A stretch of DNA of 64,000 nt, taken from the NCBI GenBank assembly GCA_045539425.1, contig JAZQFH010000008.1, positions 1 to 64,000 on the forward strand. Direction: 5' to 3'. This document shows, one piece after another, positions 1 to 7,624 of this stretch. The notes beneath the pieces were generated by a model. It had not been told where the DNA came from. It did no database searches and worked only from the letters and a program-made list of their open reading frames with translations. Positions within the stretch are counted from its first letter, which is position 1, and every line of letters starts with the position of its first letter. A program made the translations under genes and the position numbers. This DNA is from RUG14871 sp045539425 (lineage in GTDB: Bacteria; Bacillota_I; Bacilli_A; Erysipelotrichales; Erysipelotrichaceae).

Positions 1-1
1 A

Positions 2-742
2 TACGATTACTACAATAATACCGGAGTATTTAAGCCGGGATATAACCTGCAGGCAGCAGTAACGGATGAATACGTTACGGAGATCTATGTAAGTAATGAG
101 CGGGCAGACAGTAAGACATTACCGCTGACGGTAGACAGATATCAGGAAGACTATGGCAGATATCCGTCGAATGTGATAGCGGCTGCGGGATACGGAAGTT
201 ATACGAACTACATGTATTTACTGAAACATGGCATAAACGCATATGTGAAATACAACACCTACAGGCTGGAGAAGAAAAAGGGAATATCGAAATACAATGC
301 GCTCAACTTCTGTTTTGATGGAGAGAAATACATCTGTCCGGAAGGAAAAGAGCTGGTCTTTGAAAAAGAGAATCACCGGGAAGAAGACGGATATCTCAAG
401 ATCACGAATCATTACAGATGTCATGAATGTGAGGGATGTCCATTCAGATCCGAATGCACGAAGTCAGAGAACGGCAGAGAGATACAGAAGAATTACATCT
501 TAGAGGAGTTAAAAGAAAACGCGAAGAAGCTTCTGGATTCTGAGGAAGGTGTCGTTCACCGGCAGAAGCGGTCGATCTATGCGGAAGGAGTATTTGGGAT
601 TCTAAAGCAGGATTACGGCTACATCAGGCTGCACCGCAGAGGGAAATTGAAAGTTGAGTTGGAAATAACGCTGACAGTGATCGGATTCAACCTGAAGAAG
701 TATCACAGTAAACAGTTTAGGAAGCAGGAATTCCCTGCATAA
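2..742 (+). CDS. IS1182-family transposase, C-terminal part (cut by window edge)
   Basis: The reading frame is open from base 2 to the TAA at 740-742, so the true start lies before the window. The visible part begins with a KPGYNLQAAVTDEYV-like stretch, typical of the DDE catalytic domain of IS1182-type transposases, followed by a Cys cluster (CHECEGCPFRSEC) and the closing RSIYAEGVFGILKQDYGYIR segment of that family. It would catalyse cut-and-paste movement of its own element. The downstream end of the element lies somewhere in 743-860, but no terminal repeat can be fixed without the left end. The stop is natural and the visible frame is intact, so the copy may be functional. Confidence 0.85.
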   Translation, partial: YDYYNNTGVFKPGYNLQAAVTDEYVTEIYVSNERADSKTLPLTVDRYQEDYGRYPSNVIAAAGYGSYTNYMYLLKHGINAYVKYNTYRLEKKKGISKYNALNFCFDGEKYICPEGKELVFEKENHREEDGYLKITNHYRCHECEGCPFRSECTKSENGREIQKNYILEELKENAKKLLDSEEGVVHRQKRSIYAEGVFGILKQDYGYIRLHRRGKLKVELEITLTVIGFNLKKYHSKQFRKQEFPA

Positions 743-860
743 AACAGACCAAAACATCACAGTTATTTTTATAATGTCCTGAAATGGGCATTTTTTATAT
801 TATTCCCCCATCAAAATGGAGAAATCACCAGTTAAGCTTCTAAACTGCAGACAAACGGTC

Positions 861-909
861 AAAAAAGGAAGTGCAACGATTGTGAATCACTTCATTTCGT
901 TACACTCCC
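861..909 (-). terminator. Rho-independent terminator of the rfbA-rfbB-glf operon
   Basis: Read on the minus strand, GGGAGTGTAACGA (909-897) pairs with TCGTTGCACTTCC (879-867) with one mismatch and one wobble, followed by six T (866-861). It sits just after the stop codon of glf. Confidence 0.6.
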
Positions 910-915
910 ATGTTG

Positions 916-2079
916 TTATTTCAGTTTGTTATAGCAGTCCAGAGCCGCCTTGGTGATGGCGTCCATGTTGTAGTATTTGAATTCCGCCAGTCTGCCCAGT
1001 AAGATCAGATTTTCAAATCTGCCAAGTTCTTCGCGGTACTTCTCATATCTGGCTTTGTTCTCATCGGTAAAGACCGTGTAGTAAGGGATGTTTCCCTTTT
1101 CGGCATCCGCATCATAGCGGTATGGGTATTCCACATGGATCACCGTCTGCGGATTCTCTGTATTCTCCATCATGAGCTTGTATTCGGTAATCCGTGTAAA
1201 CGGATGGATCTCTTTCGGAGTCGGATAATTGCAGGTGACGGCGCACTGATACGTTCCTTCCAGTGTCTTCTGCTCAAAGTAGAGGGAGCGGTATTCAAGC
1301 TTGCCGTAGCGGTAGTCACATAAGGCGTCTGCCAGTCCGGTATAGATGAGCGGTCCGTTGTATTCTTCCTCTTCGAAGTAGATCTTGTTGTTATCAAAAT
1401 CGAAGCGGAGGACATCTCTGGCTTCCGTGTTCAGGCGGATCTCGATGTTTTCGCTCTCTAGCATCTTTTCAAACATCTTTGTGAAGCCTTCTTTCGGCAT
1501 CATCTGGTAGGTGTCCTGGAAATAGCGGTCGTCATAGCTCACAAAGACCGGGACGCGGTCCGTAACCGTGGCGCTCAGCTCTTCAATGGTGTAGTCCCAC
1601 TGCTTCATCGTGTAATACTTGAAGACTTTTTCGAAGATGAATTCCGCCAGTTCCCTGACGTTTTTGTTTTCGCTCTTGCGCAGCTGCAGGATCGGGACTT
1701 TCTTTTCCATGCCGTACTCGGCAATCAGCTCCGCCTTCAGATTCTCCGCTGTTTCCTTATCGAAGAGTTCTTCGATGGAAGTGAGGTTAAAGGGAATCGG
1801 GACAAAGCGGTCGTTGATCAGTCCGCGGACTCTGTGCTCATACGGATACCATTCCGTAAAGCGGGAAAGGTAGTCGACGACTTCCTTCTCGTTGGTGTGG
1901 AAGAGGTGCGGTCCGTACTGGTGGATGCGGATTCCCGTTTCATCCATATAGTCATAGGCGTTGCCGCCGATATGGTTCTTTTTCTCTAACAGGAGAACTT
2001 TCTTTCCGTCGGAGGCAAACTGCTCTGCCATGACGGCTCCGGCATAACCGGCTCCGACGATGATGACATCATATTTCAC
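916..2079 (-). CDS. glf: UDP-galactopyranose mutase
   Basis: Flavoenzyme that interconverts UDP-galactopyranose and UDP-galactofuranose in the cytoplasm, supplying galactofuranose for surface glycans. The 387-residue length fits the family. The N-terminus has the FAD-binding VIIVGAGYAGAVMAEQFA motif, then the IGGNAYD segment, and the C-terminus has the conserved NMDAI-like ending. The start is GTG at 2079 with GGGAGG seven bases upstream, and it overlaps the rfbB stop by 4 bases (GTGA), so translation is probably coupled. It is the last gene of the rfbA-rfbB-glf operon and ends near a terminator. Confidence 0.93.
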   Translation of the reverse strand: MKYDVIIVGAGYAGAVMAEQFASDGKKVLLLEKKNHIGGNAYDYMDETGIRIHQYGPHLFHTNEKEVVDYLSRFTEWYPYEHRVRGLINDRFVPIPFNLTSIEELFDKETAENLKAELIAEYGMEKKVPILQLRKSENKNVRELAEFIFEKVFKYYTMKQWDYTIEELSATVTDRVPVFVSYDDRYFQDTYQMMPKEGFTKMFEKMLESENIEIRLNTEARDVLRFDFDNNKIYFEEEEYNGPLIYTGLADALCDYRYGKLEYRSLYFEQKTLEGTYQCAVTCNYPTPKEIHPFTRITEYKLMMENTENPQTVIHVEYPYRYDADAEKGNIPYYTVFTDENKARYEKYREELGRFENLILLGRLAEFKYYNMDAITKAALDCYNKLK

Positions 2080-3107
2080 TTGCGTTCCTCCCGTTTTCCG
2101 TACATTTCTTCATAATACTGCTGGTAATCCCCGGAAATGATGTTCTGCCACCATTCCTCATGGGTAAGATACCAGTCGATGGTTTTCTTTAAGCCGTCCG
2201 CAAATCTGGTTTCCGGCAGCCAGCCGAGTTCGTTGTGGATCTTGGTCGGGTCGATCGCATAGCGCAGGTCGTGTCCCTTGCGGTCCGTCACAAAGGTGAT
2301 CAGACTTTCCGGCTTGCCGAGCTCTTTCAGAATCATCTTCACGATGTCGATATTGCGCATTTCGTTGTGTCCGCCGATATTGTAGACTTCGCCGACCCTT
2401 CCGTTCTGTAAGATCAGATCGATCGCGCGGCAGTGATCTTCCACGTACAGCCAGTCGCGTACATTGATTCCTTCTCCGTACACCGGCAGTTTTTTATCAT
2501 GCAGGGCATTGATGATCATCAGCGGGATCAGCTTTTCCGGGAAGTGGTAGGGGCCGTAGTTATTGGAACAGCGGCTTACCGTCACCGACAGCCCGTAGGT
2601 TCTAAAGTAGGCTAAAACCAGAAGGTCCGCGGAAGCTTTGGAGGAAGAGTAGGGGGAACTGGTGTGGATCGGGGTCTCTTCCGTAAAGAACAGATCCGGA
2701 CGGTCCAGCGGCAGATCACCGTAAACTTCATCCGTGGAAACCTGATGATAGCGGCGGATGCCGTACTTGCGGCAGGCATCCATCAGGATGCTGGTGCCGA
2801 TGATGTTGGTCTCTAAGAAAATCTCCGGATGTTCAATGGAGCGGTCCACGTGGGACTCCGCCGCAAAGTTGACGACGACATCCGGCTTCTCTTCTTCAAA
2901 GACGGCGTAGACGGCTTCCCTGTCGCAGATATCGGTTTTATGAAAGCGGAAGTTCGGCTTGTCCATCACGTCTTTGAGCGTGGACAGATTGCCTGCATAG
3001 GTCAGTTTGTCGACGCAGATGATGGTATCTTCGGGATGTGCTTTCATCATATGGAAGATGAAATTGCTGCCAATGAAGCCTGCTCCGCCGGTAATCAGAT
3101 AATTCAT
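2076..3107 (-). CDS. rfbB: dTDP-glucose 4,6-dehydratase
   Basis: Extended short-chain dehydrogenase that converts dTDP-glucose to dTDP-4-keto-6-deoxyglucose using bound NAD. Visible motifs are the Rossmann GGAGFIGSNF at the N-terminus, the STDEVYGDL loop carrying the catalytic Asp-Glu, and SPYSSSKASADLL with the catalytic Tyr-x3-Lys. Its 343 residues are normal for the family. It is separated by 3 bases from rfbA and overlaps glf by 4. The next enzymes of dTDP-rhamnose synthesis (RfbC, RfbD) are not in the window, so either they lie elsewhere or the 4-keto sugar has another fate. Confidence 0.95.
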   Translation of the reverse strand: MNYLITGGAGFIGSNFIFHMMKAHPEDTIICVDKLTYAGNLSTLKDVMDKPNFRFHKTDICDREAVYAVFEEEKPDVVVNFAAESHVDRSIEHPEIFLETNIIGTSILMDACRKYGIRRYHQVSTDEVYGDLPLDRPDLFFTEETPIHTSSPYSSSKASADLLVLAYFRTYGLSVTVSRCSNNYGPYHFPEKLIPLMIINALHDKKLPVYGEGINVRDWLYVEDHCRAIDLILQNGRVGEVYNIGGHNEMRNIDIVKMILKELGKPESLITFVTDRKGHDLRYAIDPTKIHNELGWLPETRFADGLKKTIDWYLTHEEWWQNIISGDYQQYYEEMYGKREERK

Positions 3108-3110
3108 ATC

Positions 3111-4007
3111 TCAGTGTTTCTCCTTGGTGGTTGTATAATATGTGCTCTTGGATACGTTGATTAAGTGCTCTCCGTAAGAGGACTTGCCGTACATCTCGGC
3201 AGCCTCTAAGAGCTGCTCCTTGCTGATCCAGCCGTTGTTATAGGCAATCTCTTCCGGAACGGAGATCTTGATGCCCTGAACGTCTTCCACCATCTTGACG
3301 TAGTTGGCGGCTTCCATCAGGGAACTCATCGTTCCGGTATCAAGCCAGGCAAAGCCTCTTCCGAACACTTCGCAGTCCAGCTCTCCTCTTTCCAGATAGA
3401 CCCTATTGAGGTCGGTGATCTCGAGTTCTCCGCGCGGGCTCGGTTTCAGATGTTTCGCAAATTCCACGACGCGGTTGTCATAGAAGTAAAGGCCGACGAT
3501 GGCATAGTTGGATTTCGGCTGTTCCGGTTTTTCCTCCACGGAAAGAACCTTGCCGTTCTCATCAAACTCCACCACTCCGTAGCGGTGCGGATCTCTGACG
3601 AACTGGCCGAATATCGTGGCGCGTCCGTGATTTTCTTTGGCTTTGCGCAAAAGGCGGGTAAAGCCGTTGCCGTAGAAGATATTGTCTCCCAATACCAGAC
3701 AGACATCATCGTCCCCGATGAATTCCTCTCCCAATATGAATGCCTGGGCGAGTCCGTCCGGGCTCGGCTGTTCCTTATAGGACAAGTGTACCCCGAACTG
3801 GCTGCCGTCTTTTAACAGCTGCTGAAAGCGCGGCAGATCACTTGGTGTGGAGATGATCAGGATATCCTGGATGCCTGCCAGCATGAGCGTGGAAAGCGGA
3901 TAGTAGATCATCGGTTTGTCATAGATTGGTAATAATTGTTTACTTGTAACGATGGTCAGCGGATAGAGTCTTGTTCCGCTGCCGCCGGCCAGAATAATAC
4001 CTTTCAT
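3111..4007 (-). CDS. rfbA: Glucose-1-phosphate thymidylyltransferase
   Basis: Makes dTDP-glucose from glucose 1-phosphate and dTTP, the first step of dTDP-deoxysugar synthesis. The N-terminal GIILAGGSGTRLYPLT nucleotide-binding loop, the YKEQPSPDGLAQAF segment and the VEEKPEQPKSNYA motif are diagnostic, and 298 residues is the standard length. The ATG at 4007 has GGGAGG six bases upstream. It is the first gene of the minus-strand operon and has its own extended -10 promoter, divergent from the O-acetylation pair at 4101. Confidence 0.95.
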   Translation of the reverse strand: MKGIILAGGSGTRLYPLTIVTSKQLLPIYDKPMIYYPLSTLMLAGIQDILIISTPSDLPRFQQLLKDGSQFGVHLSYKEQPSPDGLAQAFILGEEFIGDDDVCLVLGDNIFYGNGFTRLLRKAKENHGRATIFGQFVRDPHRYGVVEFDENGKVLSVEEKPEQPKSNYAIVGLYFYDNRVVEFAKHLKPSPRGELEITDLNRVYLERGELDCEVFGRGFAWLDTGTMSSLMEAANYVKMVEDVQGIKISVPEEIAYNNGWISKEQLLEAAEMYGKSSYGEHLINVSKSTYYTTTKEKH

Positions 4008-4031
4008 CAGAGGCCTCCCGTATCTTTTAAA

Positions 4032-4040
4032 ATTATACCA
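4032..4040 (-). promoter_or_regulatory. Extended -10 promoter of rfbA operon
   Basis: On the minus strand TGG precedes TATAAT (TATAAT at 4037-4032). The position gives a short leader containing the GGGAGG ribosome site of rfbA. Confidence 0.6.
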
Positions 4041-4066
4041 CAGAGCAGGATTAATCTAAAATCGGT

Positions 4067-4094
4067 TTGAAAACAGGGTAAAAAGAAATATAAT
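4067..4094 (+). promoter_or_regulatory. Promoter of the DHHW/MBOAT operon, probably leaderless
   Basis: TTGAAA (4067-4072), 16-base spacer, TATAAT (4089-4094). Only six bases separate the -10 from the ATG at 4101, so transcription is expected to begin at or next to the start codon. Confidence 0.65.
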
Positions 4095-4100
4095 AAAGGC

Positions 4101-5360
4101 ATGGAAACCTTAAAGAAAATCAACAGAGTCTTAAACACCATCCGCAATGTGATCTTTTCGCTTGCCATGATCGCATTACTGAGCGGAGTCACCATCTATA
4201 TTCTGCGCTACAAGGAGGTTCAGCTGGTCTCACAGATCGAGAAGCGCAACCTCTATACATTCGAAGACATTGCCCGTCAGTCCTTTCTGGACGGCTCATT
4301 CCAGGATCTTTTGGAAAACGCGACGGCAGACCAGTTTATCGAGCGCTATACGTTAGTCACCTATAAGAAAAAGATGGATCAGCTGACGAAGACTCTGTTT
4401 GTCCCGATCAGTGATGATGATTACATTCTGAACTCCATCGGGGATACCGGCCTGTATCAGGTAGGGGATTCCAATTATGTCATCCTGGGACTCATGCAGA
4501 AGGAAGACCGCTATATTGAGCGCTACCGTGAGAAGATCCAGCAGATCAATCAGCTGGCCAAGGACTACCCGGATGTCGGCATCTATGTCTATAAGCCGAT
4601 CCAGGCGCATGAGACCAATATGTTCGATGAAAAGAACAACATGGAATCGTACGGGCGTCAGTATAATGACCTTTTGAAGAACGAACTGGAAGTTCCGTAT
4701 GCGGAACTGCAGATCAATAACGTCAACGACTACAAGCGCTTCTTCTATGCCCAGGATCATCACTGGAACTATGAAGGAAGCTATCAGGGCTACTGCGATA
4801 TCATCAAGCTGATCTTCGGCAGCTATGACGGCATTCTGGAACCGAAAACAATTGAGACGAATAATGACCAGCTGCAGTGGGCCGGCACGATGGGAAGCAG
4901 AACCGGGTATATCCTGGACAGCGAACCGTTCTACTACTATACTTTTGATCTTCCGGAATACAAGGTTTATATCAACGGCGAAGAGCAGAAGGTGGAGAAC
5001 ATGAACAATGTTCCGGAACAGCTCAGCTATAAATCCACGCAGTACTACTATGACTACCTTGGCGCCAACAACCACTACTGGGAAGAGTTTGTGGTGGAAG
5101 GAAGCGACAAGGAGAACCTTCTGATTATCGGGGACAGCTATGCCAGTGCCGTGGAGCCACTGCTTTGCAACCACTTCTCGCATATCTACTTCATTCAGCC
5201 GCTGAACTACTACTGGACCGGCGGTTACGGTGCCTTCAATATTGACGCCTTTATTCAGGAGAAGGGCATCCAGAATATTCTGTTCATGTATACGGCGGAA
5301 AACTACTTCCTGGATGACACGTCTCATTACTTTAACCTGTTCAGAAACGGAGTGGAATAG
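4101..5360 (+). CDS. DHHW-family (AlgX/SGNH-like) membrane-anchored protein
   Basis: A 419-residue protein with one N-terminal membrane segment (about residues 17-36) and an extracytoplasmic domain. It carries a DHHW motif at residues 219-222 and a late GDSY block (Ser 346), as in DHHW and AlgX/AlgJ-like proteins that work with MBOAT acyltransferases to O-acetylate exported polysaccharides. The MBOAT partner starts 3 bases downstream. No ribosome site stands at the usual distance from the ATG, and a TATAAT ends six bases before it, which suggests a leaderless mRNA. The substrate polymer is inferred to be the surface glycan built by the genes that follow. Confidence 0.8.
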   Translation: METLKKINRVLNTIRNVIFSLAMIALLSGVTIYILRYKEVQLVSQIEKRNLYTFEDIARQSFLDGSFQDLLENATADQFIERYTLVTYKKKMDQLTKTLFVPISDDDYILNSIGDTGLYQVGDSNYVILGLMQKEDRYIERYREKIQQINQLAKDYPDVGIYVYKPIQAHETNMFDEKNNMESYGRQYNDLLKNELEVPYAELQINNVNDYKRFFYAQDHHWNYEGSYQGYCDIIKLIFGSYDGILEPKTIETNNDQLQWAGTMGSRTGYILDSEPFYYYTFDLPEYKVYINGEEQKVENMNNVPEQLSYKSTQYYYDYLGANNHYWEEFVVEGSDKENLLIIGDSYASAVEPLLCNHFSHIYFIQPLNYYWTGGYGAFNIDAFIQEKGIQNILFMYTAENYFLDDTSHYFNLFRNGVE

Positions 5361-5363
5361 TTT

Positions 5364-6758
5364 ATGCTGTTCAGCTCACTCACGTTTCTGTTCTATTTTC
5401 TGCCGCTTACGGCAGTCTGTTATTATATTCTTCCGTTCCGCTTATGGCGGAACTTGATTCTGCTTGTTGCCTCACTGTTATTCTACTCGTGGGGTGAGCC
5501 GAAGCTGATCTTCCTTCTGGTCTTTGAGGTGCTTTTTGACTATGTCATGACGCTGCTTATGGACCGCAGTAAGAAGGGAAGAAAACTCTTGATGATTCTG
5601 ACAGTGGAGATCGATATTCTCTTACTTGTCTGTTACAAATACACCAATTTCTTTGTGACGCTGCTCAATGACGTATTCCATACGTCCATTGAAACGCTGG
5701 AGATCTCGCTTCCTGTCGGCATCAGCTTCTACACCTTCCAGATGATTTCCTATGTGGTGGACGTCTACCGCAAGAAGGCGAAGGTACAGAAGAATCCGCT
5801 GAATCTATTGCTGTATGTCTCGATGTTCCCGCAGCTGATTGCCGGACCGATCGTCCGCTATGAAACAATCGAAGAGGAAATCGAAAAGCGGAAGGAAAGC
5901 TTTGAAAAGTTTGCCAACGGGCTCAGACGCTTTATCCTGGGACTCGGTAAGAAGATCATCTTCGCCAACAGCTTTGCGGTTGTGAGCGACCACATCTTCC
6001 GGGAAGTGCCGATGAACGAGTATACTTCCACGCTCTGCTGGCTCGGAGCAATCTCCTATACGCTGCAGATCTACTTTGACTTCTCCGGTTATTCGGATAT
6101 GGCAATCGGGCTTGGTTCCATGTTTGGCTTTACGTATCCCGAAAACTTCAACTATCCGTATATCGCTTCAAGCATTACGGATTTCTGGAGAAGATGGCAT
6201 GTCTCGCTGGGCAGCTGGTTTCGCGATTATGTCTATATCCCCTTAGGCGGCAACCGGGTGGCAAAGTGGAGATGGTTTCTCAATATCTTCATTGTCTGGC
6301 TATTGACCGGATTCTGGCACGGTGCCAGCTACAACTTTATTCTCTGGGGTCTTTACTTCGGTGTGATCCTGGTGATTGAAAAGCTGTTCTTACTGAAGGT
6401 ATTAAAGAGGGCGTATGTGCTGCGGAATATCTACAGCCTGTTACTGATCGTCATCGGCTGGGTCATCTTCAACTGCAGCAGCATCGAGCAGATCCGCCTG
6501 TTTCTGAGTGCGATGTTCTCGGGCATCCCGCGCTTCTCGATTGAGATGATGAATGAGCTGAACTATGCGTATCTCATCATCTACTATCTCGCAGGCATCA
6601 TCCTCTGCACTCCGCTTTTGAAGATTGTCTTCGACTGGATGAACAAAAATGTCGTGACGGGAATCGTATACGATGCGCTTTTAGTGGGGATTCTGGCGGT
6701 GTGCGTGATGTTCCTGATCAACAACAGCTACAATCCGTTCCTCTATTTCCGCTTCTAG
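5364..6758 (+). CDS. MBOAT-family O-acyltransferase (AlgI/DltB-like)
   Basis: Polytopic membrane protein of 464 residues. It has the hallmark MBOAT regions: SLPVGISFYTFQMISYVVDVYR, IYFDFSGYSDMAIGLG, the SITDFWRRWHVSLGSWFRDYVYIPLGGNR stretch (quoted here only by its ends, SITDFW to PLGGNR), and LTGFWHGASYNFILWG with the likely catalytic His 319. Such proteins move an acetyl group across the membrane for transfer to polysaccharide. It is the second gene of a two-gene operon with the DHHW protein and is followed by a terminator. DltB is less likely, since no dltA, dltC or dltD is present. Confidence 0.88.
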   Translation: MLFSSLTFLFYFLPLTAVCYYILPFRLWRNLILLVASLLFYSWGEPKLIFLLVFEVLFDYVMTLLMDRSKKGRKLLMILTVEIDILLLVCYKYTNFFVTLLNDVFHTSIETLEISLPVGISFYTFQMISYVVDVYRKKAKVQKNPLNLLLYVSMFPQLIAGPIVRYETIEEEIEKRKESFEKFANGLRRFILGLGKKIIFANSFAVVSDHIFREVPMNEYTSTLCWLGAISYTLQIYFDFSGYSDMAIGLGSMFGFTYPENFNYPYIASSITDFWRRWHVSLGSWFRDYVYIPLGGNRVAKWRWFLNIFIVWLLTGFWHGASYNFILWGLYFGVILVIEKLFLLKVLKRAYVLRNIYSLLLIVIGWVIFNCSSIEQIRLFLSAMFSGIPRFSIEMMNELNYAYLIIYYLAGIILCTPLLKIVFDWMNKNVVTGIVYDALLVGILAVCVMFLINNSYNPFLYFRF

Positions 6759-6775
6759 ACGTGAAAAAAAGATGA

Positions 6776-6801
6776 AAAAACGGCAAATCAGGCCGTTTTT
6801 T
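6776..6801 (+). terminator. Terminator after the MBOAT gene
   Basis: AAAAACGGC pairs with GCCGTTTTT around a 7-base loop, running into a T tract. Confidence 0.7.
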
Positions 6802-6844
6802 ATATCCCCCAAAGGGATTTTAATTCTAAAGTAATAAATGAATA

Positions 6845-6853
6845 TGTTATAAT
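6845..6853 (+). promoter_or_regulatory. Extended -10 promoter of the LCP/glycosyltransferase operon
   Basis: TGT followed by TATAAT (6848-6853), no good -35. It is followed by a GGAG ribosome site (6863-6866) before the ATG at 6878. Confidence 0.55.
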
Positions 6854-6877
6854 CTGTACTACGGAGATGATTTTTTT

Positions 6878-7624
6878 ATGTTGAAAAACAAGAACTCGCT
6901 TCAGAAGATATATGAGATCGCAATGGCGCTGTTGGCAATTGTATGCCTTGGCGCGGTTTTAAGTGTTGTGATCGGATTAGGCAAAGGAGCGGCGGACGAT
7001 CCGAGCAATCCGGAAAAGATCCCGGTTTCGGACCGTACCGATTTATATCAGATACCAAATAACCCGACCCAGTTTCAGAGATCCATCTATGAAAGCCTGG
7101 CCCGGGAAGTCAATAGTGTAAAGGATATCACAACGGAAGACCTCAGTAACTGGGCAAAAGAAGTGACCCGGTCTTTCATTGCGGATTATTTCACCTGGAG
7201 TAACAAGAGAGGAAGCTATGATGTTGGCGGGCTGGATTACGTGTTCGGCCCGACCCATTCCAATTTCTCCTGGAGTGCCAGGGACTATTACTACAGCGAT
7301 CTGGATATCCTCATGAAGGATTACGGCGTGGAGAATCTTCCGACGGTGAGTGAAATCACCATCGAAAGCGTCGAGCACATGCCGGAAACCTATCAGTGGA
7401 AGACGATGGTCCATGACTATTCCAATGATACGGATTATGAGGAAATCAGTGAATACGATGCCTATCTTGTGAAAGCAAACTGGAAATACGAACTGAAGGA
7501 AGGATCCGGCTATGATGCCTCGAATCTTCCGACGTACGGGAACTTCATGCTGGTCGTCCGTGACAACCGGCTGGAAGTGGCCTACTACCATGAAGAATGG
7601 GTAAGGAGTATTGCTCATGAATAA
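6878..7624 (+). CDS. Unknown membrane-anchored extracellular protein
   Basis: Not recognised. The 248 residues start with a short basic stretch and one hydrophobic segment (about residues 12-33), then a soluble acidic and aromatic-rich domain predicted to lie outside the cell. There are no cysteines after the membrane anchor and no lipobox. It is the first gene of the operon and its stop overlaps the start of the LCP gene by 8 bases, so the two products are probably made together and may act together at the wall. The ATG has GGAG at a rather long spacing of 11 bases. Confidence 0.6.
   Translation: MLKNKNSLQKIYEIAMALLAIVCLGAVLSVVIGLGKGAADDPSNPEKIPVSDRTDLYQIPNNPTQFQRSIYESLAREVNSVKDITTEDLSNWAKEVTRSFIADYFTWSNKRGSYDVGGLDYVFGPTHSNFSWSARDYYYSDLDILMKDYGVENLPTVSEITIESVEHMPETYQWKTMVHDYSNDTDYEEISEYDAYLVKANWKYELKEGSGYDASNLPTYGNFMLVVRDNRLEVAYYHEEWVRSIAHE

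Noticed and set aside
4353..5327. Long minus-strand open frame (324 codons) opposite the DHHW gene
   Set aside because: Its product is a low-complexity Val/Ile/Leu-rich sequence with no domain, and the plus strand has clear DHHW and GDSY motifs and a promoter.
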